Source: Aequorivita vladivostokensis
GTDB lineage: Bacteria; Bacteroidota; Bacteroidia; Flavobacteriales; Flavobacteriaceae
DNA length: 64,000 nucleotides
Assembly (NCBI RefSeq): GCF_000952855.1
Contig: NZ_JSVU01000002.1
Location: 372,001-436,000, forward strand
Reading direction: 5' to 3'
The position numbers and the translations under genes were made by a program. The notes beneath the pieces are model-generated. The model had not been told where the DNA came from, searched no databases, and was given only the letters and a program-made list of their open reading frames with translations. Shown one piece after another: positions 1-10,063 of the stretch. Numbering within the stretch: the first letter of the stretch is position 1; each line of letters opens with the position of its first letter.

Positions 1-864
1 TTTAATGAAATGCTGAATAACTCGCTCACTACCACAGAATATGGCGACCTGAGCGATACAATCAAGAAAAATTATAACGTTACCATGCTCAATCCCTTGA
101 GCAAGGATCTTTCGGTGATGCGGCAGTCTATGTTGTTTTCTGGTTTAGAAGCCATCGAATTTAATAGCAACCGAAAAAATAGTGACCTAAAGTTTTTTGA
201 ATTTGGAAAAACCTACCACAATTTTCCGGGAGGCCGAACCGAGACCAAACATTTGGCGCTATTCATCACGGGACTTAAAACCCAAGGCAATTGGGCAAGC
301 CCAGATACACAAAGCAATTTTTTCTTCGGAAAAGGAACCGTTACAACATTAATGGAACGTTTGGGTCTTGATAATTATGCAGAGGAAGAAACTGAAAATG
401 ATATTTTTTCGGAAGGAATTGCCTTTAAAAGAAATAAGGCAGTTCTTGTAGAATTCGGGATTATAAAGAAAAAGATTACCAAGGAATTTGATATTGACGC
501 CGAAGTATTTTATGCAGATTTCAACTGGGATGCGGTATTGAAACAAATTTCAACCAAAAATTTCAAGTTGAAACCTATCGCGAAATTTCAAGCCGCGCAA
601 CGTGATTTTGCCCTGCTGCTCGATGATTCCGTTCGTTTTGGTGCCTTGAGAGATGCTGCCTTTGCCGCTGAAAGGAAGTTCTTAAAATCCGTGACCTTAT
701 TTGATGTTTACAAGGGCAAAAATCTTCCCGAAGGCAAAAAAAGTTACGCATTAAGCTTTACAATTCAAGATGATGAAAAGACGCTGACAGATAAGCAGAT
801 CGACAAAATTATGAGCAAGCTCCAACAAAAATTTGAAACGGAATTTGGAGCATCACTTCGATAA
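1..864 (+). CDS. pheT: Phenylalanyl-tRNA synthetase beta subunit, C-terminal part
   Basis: This is the 3' part of the beta subunit of phenylalanyl-tRNA synthetase, which with PheS charges tRNA-Phe in the cytoplasm. The reading frame is open from base 1 (Phe-Asn-Glu before the first visible Met), so the gene starts outside the window and only about 287 of the roughly 800 residues expected are present. The visible part holds the synthetase-like core (motif KFFEFGKTY) and, over about the last 95 residues, the ferredoxin-fold anticodon-binding domain (FDX-ACB), beginning near FQAAQRDFALLLDDSVRFGA. A strong hairpin terminator follows the stop codon directly. Nothing in the visible part is unusual. 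Confidence 0.95.
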   Translation, partial: FNEMLNNSLTTTEYGDLSDTIKKNYNVTMLNPLSKDLSVMRQSMLFSGLEAIEFNSNRKNSDLKFFEFGKTYHNFPGGRTETKHLALFITGLKTQGNWASPDTQSNFFFGKGTVTTLMERLGLDNYAEEETENDIFSEGIAFKRNKAVLVEFGIIKKKITKEFDIDAEVFYADFNWDAVLKQISTKNFKLKPIAKFQAAQRDFALLLDDSVRFGALRDAAFAAERKFLKSVTLFDVYKGKNLPEGKKSYALSFTIQDDEKTLTDKQIDKIMSKLQQKFETEFGASLR

Positions 865-870
865 AAAACA

Positions 871-904
871 AAAACAGCGACTCTAAAAAGTCGCTGTTTT
901 TTTT
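871..904. terminator. Bidirectional hairpin terminator
   Basis: Two 12-base arms (871-882 and 889-900) pair perfectly around a 6-base loop and are followed by a T run on the plus strand. The preceding A run gives a T run on the minus strand as well. It lies between the convergent pheT and fasciclin-protein genes and can serve both. Confidence 0.85.
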
Positions 905-928
905 GAATTAATGGGGAATTGGGGCAAT

Positions 929-1504
929 TTATTTAGGCAATACAACGCCATCAATAACGTGGATAACTCCATTTGACTGGTTTACATCTGCAATGGTTAC
1001 CGTGGCCATTCCGCCGTTTTCATCCATTAGCATTACTTTTTTCCCTTTCATCATAGCGGTCAAGGTACCTCCGCTCACGGTTTTGTAAGTTGGTTTTCCA
1101 TTTCCTTTTTTAATGTCCTTCATAATATCGGCAGCACTATGCTTTCCCGCAAGAACGTGATAGGTTAAAATGGTTTGTAATGTTTTTTTGTTTTCTGGTT
1201 TCAATAGAGACTCAACGGTTCCCATCGGAAGTTTTTCGAAAGCCATATTTGTAGGCGCAAAAACCGTGAATGGCCCATCGCCCTGAAGGGTTTCCACCAA
1301 ATCTGCTGCCTTGACCGCGGCAACCAGCGTAGTGTGGTCTTTTGAATTTACTGCGTTTTCAACAATGGTCTTACTTGGGTACATTTCGGCACCGCCAACC
1401 ATTACTGTTTTTTCATTCATCATTTTGTTTTGCGCAAAATTGGAAGTTGTTCCAGCCAGAAGGGCCATTGCGAATACTGCTGCTGTAAAGAATTTAGTTT
1501 TCAT
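929..1504 (-). CDS. Secreted fasciclin (FAS1) domain protein
   Basis: A secreted or surface protein of 191 residues with one FAS1 domain, a fold used for adhesion to cells, matrix or polymers; the ligand here is unknown. The start at 1504 gives a clean signal peptide (MKTKFFTAAVFAMALLAG, cleavage after NFAQ). A longer frame to 1570 exists but its extra residues come from the hairpin in front of the gene. The FAS1 hallmarks are all present: the H1 motif TVFAPTNMAFEKLP, the YH motif LTYHVLAGKHS, and the H2 motif NGVIHVIDGVVLP at the C-terminus. The next gene upstream on the same strand is a divergent paralogue, so the two are probably a tandem duplication, but the hairpin between them suggests separate transcription. 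Confidence 0.9.
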   Translation of the reverse strand: MKTKFFTAAVFAMALLAGTTSNFAQNKMMNEKTVMVGGAEMYPSKTIVENAVNSKDHTTLVAAVKAADLVETLQGDGPFTVFAPTNMAFEKLPMGTVESLLKPENKKTLQTILTYHVLAGKHSAADIMKDIKKGNGKPTYKTVSGGTLTAMMKGKKVMLMDENGGMATVTIADVNQSNGVIHVIDGVVLPK

Positions 1505-1544
1505 AAAATGTGTGTTTAGTTTAATGTTTACGTACCTATAAACG

Positions 1545-1582
1545 AAAGTCCCGAAACTGCGGTTTCGCAATTCCGGGACTTT
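1545..1582 (-). terminator. Hairpin terminator of the second FAS1 gene
   Basis: A perfect 9-base stem (1545-1553 with 1574-1582) encloses a smaller inner hairpin. Read on the minus strand it follows the stop codon of the FAS1 gene at 1610-2185 and precedes the next FAS1 gene. Confidence 0.65.
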
Positions 1583-1609
1583 AGGGTTTATTTAACTTTT
1601 GGAAAAAGC

Positions 1610-2185
1610 CTATTCCGAAGGTGGAAATATTAAACCATCAATTATATGGAAAAACCCATTTTTATGGTAATAATCTGGTGCTATGACCTTTGCCTTATTG
1701 CCGTTTTCATCAATTAATACAAGCTCTCCCGCTTCCTCAGTAATGGTCAAAAAATTGCCCTCCACGGTATTAAGCCTGGCTTTGCCTCCATTTTTCTTAA
1801 CGGCATTCATAATACTCTTGCTGTCAAATCTACCCGGAACTGCCAAAAAGGTAACCATCGCTTTCATCAAATCGGTATTCCCCAAAATGGAATCGCGGCT
1901 TTTTTTCGGTAGCTTGGTAAATGCCTCATCGGCTACTGCAAAGAGGGTGACCATCTCCTCATTTTCCAATGTGTTGCGCAGCGTTTCGTTTTTTAAAATT
2001 TTCGACAATATTCTAAAATTGGGCGCCTCAGAAACATTCGCATAAAAGGATTTGCTGGAAGTGAAGGTTGTTTCACCGTACTTACCGGAAACCTCAACTT
2101 GTTCCGTTGTCTTATATTTTTGAGCTGAAACTGTAGTGGCAAAGCAGGTTATAAAAAAAATCAGGAATAGGTAATTAATCTTCAT
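1610..2185 (-). CDS. Secreted fasciclin (FAS1) domain protein, divergent copy
   Basis: A second FAS1 protein of 191 residues, the same length as its neighbour. It has a signal peptide (MKINYLFLIFFITCFATTVSAQ). The H1 motif (TLFAVADEAFTKLP) and H2 motif (NGFFHIIDGLIFP) are recognisable, but the Tyr-His pair of the central YH motif is replaced (VTFLAVPGRFDS), so any adhesion function that relies on it may be lost or changed. It is more diverged than the neighbouring copy, which suggests an old duplication. The role is inferred only from the fold. Confidence 0.88.
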   Translation of the reverse strand: MKINYLFLIFFITCFATTVSAQKYKTTEQVEVSGKYGETTFTSSKSFYANVSEAPNFRILSKILKNETLRNTLENEEMVTLFAVADEAFTKLPKKSRDSILGNTDLMKAMVTFLAVPGRFDSKSIMNAVKKNGGKARLNTVEGNFLTITEEAGELVLIDENGNKAKVIAPDYYHKNGFFHIIDGLIFPPSE

Positions 2186-2434
2186 TTGTGTTTTGTTTAA
2201 AGGAAACTAAGGCTGAAATTATCCCCATAGCCGTTCGCAAAAATGTTCAAATTTCTAAAATGGTAACGGGTCATTTCATAAAAAATTTCAAGATTGTAAA
2301 TATAGCAAATACGAGACCAATTTCTGAAGGATTGAAAATGGGATTCTATTATTTAAAATTTTAATCAAACTGTGTTAAATACTTGTTTTGCATAATTGTA
2401 CTGTGTAAATTTAGTTTTCAAAAAATTGCCTTTT

Positions 2435-3151
2435 ATGTTTTCGCGAACCAATATTGAACAACAGCTGCTGAAATATCGCTCCAAAAGGATTGACGAACAC
2501 GCCGTTATGGAGGAAGTATCGCGGATTTTTTCTGAAAACGAAAAACAACGCGAAACAATTATTTCCACCTTAAAAGATAAGCCTTCCGAAATTGAAAACC
2601 ATTTTAATTTTGAGTTGATTGAAAGTTCGCATATCTTTCACATTGACGATATTAAACACCTTTGCATAAATTACCGTTTGCGATTTTTGGACTCGCACTA
2701 TTTCAAGGGAGATTTCCCCGAAGAAGCCATTTCAGAAATCCGAAATCTTGAAAAGCAACACGCTACAGTACTTAAAAACTTTAAAATTATTGCTCCCGCA
2801 AAACTGCTGAAACTTGAAAATGCTGACGATCCGTTGCTTTTTGCTCCCATGGGAAATGATTATTTCTACCTAATACATAAATGGGGAAATGATCTGCATC
2901 CGTTTCGGAAATTACTGATGTGGCCCTATAAGAGTTTCGAGAATTTGGTGTTTACCGTGGCTTTGTTCAGTTTGCTTATAACCGCTTTACTCCCTATGCA
3001 CTGGTTTACACCCCATGCAAGCTTTGCTGAATATCTGTTTTTATTTCTCTTTATTTTCAAGGGAGTGGGCGGAATGGTTATTTTTTACGGTTTCGCCAAG
3101 GGGAAGAACTTTAATGGCGCCATTTGGAAGAGTAAGTATTATAATGCCTAA
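2435..3151 (+). CDS. Unknown membrane protein with two C-terminal transmembrane segments
   Basis: I do not recognise a named family. The protein has about 238 residues from the ATG at 2435; an upstream in-frame TTG at 2396 would add 13 residues, but the ATG is more likely. The first 165 residues are charged and probably cytoplasmic, with long helix-like stretches. Two hydrophobic segments follow (near LVFTVALFSLLITALLP and YLFLFLFIFKGVGGMVIFYG), after which the protein ends within 20 residues. The N-terminal part could act on the cytoplasmic side of the inner membrane. The next genes (DUF2007 and RDD) are on the same strand, but there is no tight coupling. Confidence 0.75.
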   Translation: MFSRTNIEQQLLKYRSKRIDEHAVMEEVSRIFSENEKQRETIISTLKDKPSEIENHFNFELIESSHIFHIDDIKHLCINYRLRFLDSHYFKGDFPEEAISEIRNLEKQHATVLKNFKIIAPAKLLKLENADDPLLFAPMGNDYFYLIHKWGNDLHPFRKLLMWPYKSFENLVFTVALFSLLITALLPMHWFTPHASFAEYLFLFLFIFKGVGGMVIFYGFAKGKNFNGAIWKSKYYNA

Positions 3152-3216
3152 CGGAAATTTCCGCCAAATAAATAACCGCATCAAAATTTTAAAGAATTAA
3201 CTTAATAACGTAAGAA

Positions 3217-3459
3217 ATGTCAGAAAACACAGAAGAAACAGTTCGTATTTACACAGGTTCAGATATTATGGCCGAAGCTCTCGTAGGACGATTGGAGGAA
3301 GTGAATATTAAGCCCATACTTAGGGATGACGAACAAAGCGGCGTAATGTTTGGCACAGGAAGTAAGTATGACGACCAAGTGCGCATCTTTGTGCGCAAGG
3401 ATGAACTTGCCATTGCCCAACCGATTGTAGATGCCTACCTAAAGGAAATAGGAGAATAA
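3217..3459 (+). CDS. DUF2007-type small protein, copy 1
   Basis: An 80-residue cytoplasmic protein that resembles the DUF2007 group (annotated as putative signal-transducing proteins because of a PII-like ferredoxin fold). Typical features are the start RIYTGSDIMAEALVGRLEE, the central ILRDDEQSGVMFG and the end RIFVRKDELAIAQPIVDAYL. The function is unknown. It ends 4 bases before the start of a paralogue and was clearly duplicated; a third, decayed copy derived from it lies at 3711-3780. Confidence 0.82.
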   Translation: MSENTEETVRIYTGSDIMAEALVGRLEEVNIKPILRDDEQSGVMFGTGSKYDDQVRIFVRKDELAIAQPIVDAYLKEIGE

Positions 3460-3463
3460 ATCT

Positions 3464-3697
3464 ATGTCTGAAACAACCCGAATCTACACAGGTCCAACCC
3501 TAATTGCAAAAGGTTTGGTTGCCCGTTTAAATGAAATAGGAATTAGCCCGATAGAGCGAAATGATCACGATAGTAGTGTGCACGCAGGTTTTGCAATGAG
3601 CATTGCAAACCAAACGATTATTTTTATAAGAAAGGATGAAATGGCCAAAGCACAAACCACCATTGATGATTTTTTAAAAGACATAGGCGAGCAATAA
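3464..3697 (+). CDS. DUF2007-type small protein, copy 2
   Basis: A 77-residue paralogue of the preceding gene, aligned along its whole length (RIYTGPTLIAKGLVARLNE, then IERNDHDSS, then IIFIRKDEMAKAQTTIDDFL). The 4-base gap to copy 1 indicates one transcript and probably coupled translation. The two copies differ at more than half of their positions, so the duplication is not recent and the two may have different partners. Confidence 0.82.
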   Translation: MSETTRIYTGPTLIAKGLVARLNEIGISPIERNDHDSSVHAGFAMSIANQTIIFIRKDEMAKAQTTIDDFLKDIGEQ

Positions 3698-3710
3698 TCC
3701 GCTCCCCCGC

Positions 3711-3780
3711 ACCTTTGGCGCAAGGACGAACTTGCCATTGTCCAACCGATTGTGAATGTCTAACTAAAAATAGGAAAACT
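3711..3780 (+). pseudogene. Decayed third DUF2007 copy (3' end only)
   Basis: These 70 bases match the last 73 bases of copy 1 (3387-3459) almost continuously, with only scattered substitutions and a few single-base deletions that break the frame. It resembles copy 1 far more than copy 2, so it is a later duplicate of copy 1 that has lost its 5' part and its frame. Confidence 0.75.
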
Positions 3781-3803
3781 TAATTTACTGGAAATTCACC
3801 GCC

Positions 3804-4226
3804 ATGAATGTAAAAAACAAAAGAATACTTGCACTGTTGTTGGATTTGGCGATAATTGGTTTTATCTCCAGCCTTGTTACGAGCATGATTAAATTTGAAT
3901 GGGAGCTGGGAACTTATTCCCTATTTAACCATCGCATAAGCTTTGGGCTCAGTCTGTCCGTTCTATTTTATTTGGTTTATTTTATACTATGCGATATTTT
4001 TTGGAACTCAATGACGATTGGCAAGGAAGTGCTGAAAATAAAAGTTGTTTTACAGGATGGAGCGCCATTGGAGCTGAAGTCGCGAATCTATCGGACACTT
4101 TTAAAAACCATTAGCATTCTATTTTGGCCCATTAGCGGCTTAGTATTTTTAGTAAATGGTTATACCTTGGAGGACGATTTCAGTAAGACCAAAACGGTTG
4201 AAAAATCATATCGTCTGCCCCAATAA
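3804..4226 (+). CDS. RDD family membrane protein
   Basis: A 140-residue inner-membrane protein of the RDD family. The family signature is at the start (KRILALLLDLAIIGFI, with the conserved Arg and Asp). Three hydrophobic segments follow: residues about 8-27, 48-70 and 100-120. The characteristic motif NSMTIGKEVLKIKVV sits between the second and third segments. RDD proteins have been linked to ion antiport in some bacteria, but here the function is only inferred from the family. A very stable hairpin follows the stop codon. Confidence 0.85.
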   Translation: MNVKNKRILALLLDLAIIGFISSLVTSMIKFEWELGTYSLFNHRISFGLSLSVLFYLVYFILCDIFWNSMTIGKEVLKIKVVLQDGAPLELKSRIYRTLLKTISILFWPISGLVFLVNGYTLEDDFSKTKTVEKSYRLPQ

Positions 4227-4230
4227 AGAG

Positions 4231-4268
4231 ACAGGCTTTATTTGATAAAAAATCAAATAAAGCCTGTT
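4231..4268. terminator. Bidirectional hairpin terminator
   Basis: Two perfectly paired 16-base arms (4231-4246 and 4252-4267) with a 5-base loop, followed by T residues on the plus strand. It separates the convergent RDD and ABC-F genes. Confidence 0.85.
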
Positions 4269-4298
4269 TTTATATAAAATCCCGAACCGGAATATAAT

Positions 4299-5924
<1,626 letters not shown>

Positions 5925-5936
5925 TTAAATTTTGCG

Positions 5937-5944
5937 CAAAAGTA
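5937..5944 (-). promoter_or_regulatory. Promoter -7 element of the ABC-F gene
   Basis: On the minus strand this reads TACTTTTG, a full match to the Bacteroidetes -7 consensus TAnnTTTG, 18 bases before the start codon. No clear TTTG was seen at the expected -33 distance. Confidence 0.45.
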
Positions 5945-6028
5945 GCTATTTATGCGACATCCCGAAAACATTAACGTTTTAAAAACCCTTTTAACTACCA
6001 TTTAACAAATTGCAGGATAAGGGTCGGC

Positions 6029-6036
6029 TACATTTG
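6029..6036 (+). promoter_or_regulatory. Promoter -7 element of the thioredoxin-fold lipoprotein gene
   Basis: TACATTTG matches TAnnTTTG fully. A TTG lies upstream at 6010-6012, slightly closer than usual. The position implies that transcription starts near 6042, which excludes the upstream TTG at 6010 as a start codon and supports a start at 6058 or 6064. Confidence 0.45.
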
Positions 6037-6057
6037 TTTTTTAATCCTTATATTTTG

Positions 6058-7452
6058 GTGTCATTGTTTAGAAAAATACTTCCTCTCTTATTGCTTACCA
6101 TAGTGCTTTCCTGTAAAGATAAGGAAGGTGCCCTCCAAACGACTACTTGGATAGGTGGACAGATAATAAACCCCACGATGGATTACATTATCTTTTCACG
6201 CGGAAATGAGATTTTAGATACCGTTAAACTGGATTCAAAGAATTTCTTCTTATATAAAACAGATAAGATAAAGGCTGGGCTTTACAACTTGAAGCATAAC
6301 GAATCGCAGGTATTTTATATAGAACCTGGCGACAGTCTGCTATTACATTTGAACACGATGGATTTTGATGAATCGCTGGCTTATTCAGGCAAAGGGGGAG
6401 AAAAAAACAACTTGATGATGGACCTTTATCTAACGAATGAAAAGGAAAATCAAAATCTTAGTAATTGGTATAGACTTTCCTCAGAAGAATTTACCCACAA
6501 GATAGATTCGCTCAAACAATTGAAATTTCAGGAATATGAAGATTTCATAAGCAAAAATGAAGTAAGCGAGGGTTTTAAGAAGATAGCACTGGCCAATATT
6601 AAGTATGATTATTTCAGAAAAAAGGAAATCTATGCGGCAGCCAACCGCAATAACCGGGAAAAATTCTCGGATGATTTCTTTGCTTATCGGGACGACATAG
6701 ATTTTAAGCGGGAAGACCTTGCGTTTTATTATCCCTACTATCGATTTATGAACCAGTATTTTGAAAACTTGGTTTTTTCGGAATACAAAAATAATGTTGG
6801 CATAGATCGGAATTCTTACGATTTTAAATACAGGAAAATTGTTTTGATCGACAGCATGGTGACCTCAGACACCCTTAAAAACAGCCTATTGCGCCAGAAT
6901 GCACTATGGTATTTATTATACGCCAACAATGCTGAAGAGGGCCAGCGGTTTTTCGACCAATTTTCAAAAATGAATACCGATAAAAAACATCTTGCCGAGG
7001 TGGCCGAAATGTTGGAAACCACCATGCAGCTTACCCCCGGAAAGACAGTTCCAAATGTAGCTTTGGTGAATGCGGACAATGTGGTGGAAGATTTGCACAG
7101 CGTAATCAAGACGCCTACGGTTATTTATTTTTGGTCCGGCCAATCGCCTTCGCATTACAAGAATATCCACAGCCGGGCGGCAGAGTTAAAATCGAAATAT
7201 CCAGAATATGCTTTTTTGGGCATAAATACCGATACACACTTTAAAAAATGGCGACAGACTATTGCCAAGTCTGGATATAACCCAATGCAGGAATTTCAGA
7301 TTGAGAATTTAAGCGATGCGGAAAAAAAATTGCTCGTAAAATATAAGAACAGCGCGATAGTACTTGATAAAAATGGAGTGATCCTCGAAGGAAAAACCAA
7401 TTTATTCAATACCAATTTTGAAGAATTGTTATTGGGCTTTTTAAATAGATAG
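6058..7452 (+). CDS. Thioredoxin-fold lipoprotein lacking the redox cysteines
   Basis: An envelope lipoprotein of about 464 residues. The GTG at 6058 (or TTG at 6064) is chosen because it gives a short lipoprotein signal ending in VLSC and because a promoter element sits at 6029-6036; there is no suitable ATG. The N-terminal half contains a DUF4369-like beta-rich region (VFYIEPGDSLLLHL) followed by a charged helical region, an arrangement seen in TlpA/ResA-like Bacteroidetes proteins. The C-terminal 130 residues form a thioredoxin-like domain (PGKTVPNVALVNADN, then TVIYFWSGQSPSHYKN). At the position of the catalytic Cys-x-x-Cys the sequence reads SGQSPS, so it cannot be a thiol oxidoreductase and may instead bind a partner. 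Confidence 0.82.
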   Translation: MSLFRKILPLLLLTIVLSCKDKEGALQTTTWIGGQIINPTMDYIIFSRGNEILDTVKLDSKNFFLYKTDKIKAGLYNLKHNESQVFYIEPGDSLLLHLNTMDFDESLAYSGKGGEKNNLMMDLYLTNEKENQNLSNWYRLSSEEFTHKIDSLKQLKFQEYEDFISKNEVSEGFKKIALANIKYDYFRKKEIYAAANRNNREKFSDDFFAYRDDIDFKREDLAFYYPYYRFMNQYFENLVFSEYKNNVGIDRNSYDFKYRKIVLIDSMVTSDTLKNSLLRQNALWYLLYANNAEEGQRFFDQFSKMNTDKKHLAEVAEMLETTMQLTPGKTVPNVALVNADNVVEDLHSVIKTPTVIYFWSGQSPSHYKNIHSRAAELKSKYPEYAFLGINTDTHFKKWRQTIAKSGYNPMQEFQIENLSDAEKKLLVKYKNSAIVLDKNGVILEGKTNLFNTNFEELLLGFLNR

Positions 7453-7517
7453 TACTACGCCCCACACGCATATTTGCCTTTTTTGAGCTCTTCACAGGTG
7501 TCCAAGAGAACTAAATC

Positions 7518-8171
7518 TTAATTCCCCTTTTTATAATCTTCCAAAAATTGTTTTAAACCAATGTCGGTTAATGGATGTTTCAGCAAACCTTCTATTGATG
7601 AAAGTGGTCCCGTCATTACATCTGCGCCTATTTTTGCGCAATTGATAACGTGCATAGTATGGCGCACGGATGCTGCAAGAATCTGGGTTTCAAATCCGTA
7701 GTTATCATAAATCAAGCGGATGTCTGCAATCAATTCCAAACCGTCCGTTGATATATCATCCAAGCGTCCGATAAAAGGAGAAACATAGGTTGCTCCTGCC
7801 TTTGCCGCCAATAATGCCTGCCCTGCGGAAAATACTAAGGTACAATTAGTGCGAATGCCGTGGTCTGTAAAGTATTTGATTGCTTTCACCCCTTCCTTTA
7901 TCATTGGAACCTTAACCACGATTTGTGGGTGGAGTTCGGCCAACTCCTCGCCTTCTTTTACCATGCCTTCAAAATCGGTCGCAATTACTTCTGCGGAAAC
8001 GTCGCCATCCACAATATTGCAGATGTCCACATAATGTTTTAGAATATTGTTCCGGCCCGTAATGCCTTCCTTTGCCATCAATGAAGGATTGGTAGTTACG
8101 CCATCAAGCACTCCCAAATCTTGGGCTTCTTTTATTTGGTCAAGGTTTGCTGTATCGATAAAGAATTTCAT
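7518..8171 (-). CDS. fsa: Transaldolase / fructose-6-phosphate aldolase family enzyme
   Basis: A cytoplasmic enzyme of 217 residues, the length of the small transaldolase subfamily (MipB/TalC/FSA), which transfers or cleaves dihydroxyacetone units in the non-oxidative pentose phosphate pathway. Visible family motifs are the start [29 protein letters not shown], the Schiff-base lysine in [28 protein letters not shown] and [11 protein letters not shown]. Whether it is a true transaldolase or a fructose-6-phosphate aldolase cannot be told from sequence by eye. A TATTTTTG element lies about 26 bases upstream. The frame stays open for 20 more codons after the stop (7455-7517). Confidence 0.93.
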   Translation of the reverse strand: MKFFIDTANLDQIKEAQDLGVLDGVTTNPSLMAKEGITGRNNILKHYVDICNIVDGDVSAEVIATDFEGMVKEGEELAELHPQIVVKVPMIKEGVKAIKYFTDHGIRTNCTLVFSAGQALLAAKAGATYVSPFIGRLDDISTDGLELIADIRLIYDNYGFETQILAASVRHTMHVINCAKIGADVMTGPLSSIEGLLKHPLTDIGLKQFLEDYKKGN

Positions 8172-8197
8172 AGGTATAATTTCAAATTAATTACTGC

Positions 8198-8205
8198 AAA
8201 AATAT
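8198..8205 (-). promoter_or_regulatory. Possible promoter -7 element of the transaldolase gene
   Basis: Reads TATTTTTG on the minus strand, matching TAnnTTTG, 26 bases before the start codon. No matching -33 element was found, so the call is weak. Confidence 0.3.
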
Positions 8206-8330
8206 CGAAGAATGCTCTTATGATATAGTATTGTTGAAAAAGATTAATAAGTTGATAAAACAGGCCTATTAAAATATTTTTAAATTGGTTTTATACTATA
8301 ATTTTTATGCACATTAATAAAGGTTTTTAT

Positions 8331-9953
8331 TTATTGAAATTTTATTTTCATAAATGTGGTATATTCCTCTTGGGCACCATTTATTGATGTATGTAATTGT
8401 TTAAGGACTAAAGTATTATTATCAGTAAATACTGTAGAAGTTTTATTTATGAGGGAAGATGTTGGATATTCTAATACAATGGTGGCATCAAAGTTATTTT
8501 TAAACAAATTTTTATTGTTTGATATATATTCATCATCAGGACTACTAGATAAAATACCTTCAGGACAAAACCCAATTATGTTTAAATCAAGATCCAATTT
8601 TCTACCATGCCAAAATATCGTTTGGTTATCATTTGATAAATACAAATCGGCAGAATAAAGAATATAATTTGACAAGTCAGGAAAAGCAAAATCTAAATTA
8701 AGATCATTATCCTCAATAGACCACCTAAAAACTCTACCCGTAATATTTTGAGTTTGAGCGCTAGAATATAATTTATGATTAAGCGTATTATACTCAATAT
8801 CGGATCCAGAATATGAAGTAAATCCAGCATGTTGGTTAAGCAAGGTGCCATTATTACCATCAAAAATCCAAAAAAAGTTTGACGATCCAAGCGTATGCTT
8901 TTCTACATATACAATATTGTTCTCATCAACTTCAACTTTTGAAGCTCTTTTGGGATGTGTACCATAAATTCCAGTAAATGTCGATTCCATTGTGTCTAAA
9001 TTTAATCGGGTAACTCCATCAACCTCCTCATGACCTATAAACAAGTATTGCTTATCTGGTGACATATCAAAATCAGCAAATTTTTTGTCAATTAGAATGT
9101 GTGAATCAACTTCAAAAGTATCTGAGTCAATAATAACTATGCCATATTTATCATTTTCATTAAGAGGATAGGGGTTAATAATACCATAGATTTTATTTCT
9201 TAAAGGATCATTGACAATTTTACTAACAGAATATGGAAATCTTAAGAAATTTCCTGGATGCATCGCTTCAATGTTACTGCCAATTGGATGATTGTGATTT
9301 CCCGATGTTTTTACAATAATTTGGTAAGCATACTCATCAGGAAATATGTTGAAATCTGAATCTTCATATTCCAACGTATTGATGTTTTGTATTTCGGCAA
9401 TAGGGGTGTGATCTTCCCTATAAACTAAATATGATTCAAAATCATTACCTTCATATTGTGTCCAATTCAGTCTAACAGACAAAGCCGTATTTGTTGTGGT
9501 TAGTTCTATATTATTCGATAAAATTATAGAGTCTTTTGCTATTAAATTTTCATTGGGAATTGCAACTTCCAAATAAATTGTATGGGTACCTACAGATAAA
9601 TTGCTGATAATTTCACTCTCAAAATTTTCATCTGGGTTTCCTTCAAATAAAATTCCATCTAAATTACTTTTCCATATAACTTGAATATCCGTCAAGTGTA
9701 ATTGAGTAGAATTGTTTTCATAACTTATATCAATTTCACCGTTAAATGTTTTACTATCATTCGGGTTTTCAAAAATTCCATAATAGCCTTGATTATCGTA
9801 GGAATAATCTCTTAATTGAATAGGATTTTTAATTTTTGTAGTAAACTCATTTATAAATATGTTAGAATTTTGCGTAGTAACAGACTCACTGTCTGAGCTA
9901 CAACTTGCTAATATTGAAAAAAGGAGAATTAAGTAAGCAAAGTGAATTTTCAT
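8331..9953 (-). CDS. Lipoprotein with fibronectin-like and beta-propeller regions
   Basis: A predicted envelope lipoprotein of 540 residues (lipobox LASC, Cys18). I do not recognise a named family. Residues about 35-150 are beta-rich. Residues about 155-220 look like a fibronectin type III domain (VRLNWTQYEGNDFESYLVYR). From about 230 the sequence contains propeller-like blades (DPLRNKIYGIINPYPLN, IVIIDSDTFEVDSHI, MSPDKQYLFIGHEE), as in YncE/DUF5074-type surface proteins. The gene and its flanks are clearly more AT-rich than the genes on either side (transaldolase and dehydrogenase), and its codon use is correspondingly A/T-ending. This suggests acquisition by transfer or relaxed selection. 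Confidence 0.75.
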   Translation of the reverse strand: MKIHFAYLILLFSILASCSSDSESVTTQNSNIFINEFTTKIKNPIQLRDYSYDNQGYYGIFENPNDSKTFNGEIDISYENNSTQLHLTDIQVIWKSNLDGILFEGNPDENFESEIISNLSVGTHTIYLEVAIPNENLIAKDSIILSNNIELTTTNTALSVRLNWTQYEGNDFESYLVYREDHTPIAEIQNINTLEYEDSDFNIFPDEYAYQIIVKTSGNHNHPIGSNIEAMHPGNFLRFPYSVSKIVNDPLRNKIYGIINPYPLNENDKYGIVIIDSDTFEVDSHILIDKKFADFDMSPDKQYLFIGHEEVDGVTRLNLDTMESTFTGIYGTHPKRASKVEVDENNIVYVEKHTLGSSNFFWIFDGNNGTLLNQHAGFTSYSGSDIEYNTLNHKLYSSAQTQNITGRVFRWSIEDNDLNLDFAFPDLSNYILYSADLYLSNDNQTIFWHGRKLDLDLNIIGFCPEGILSSSPDDEYISNNKNLFKNNFDATIVLEYPTSSLINKTSTVFTDNNTLVLKQLHTSINGAQEEYTTFMKIKFQ

Positions 9954-10063
9954 AAAATAGTTTACTTTGGTAAATTATGGTTTTCCATTGCAATAATATA
10001 ATTTTTATGTTTAAATCTTGCACTTACTAATTGAACTTAAGCAAAAATCAAATAAACTTACTA

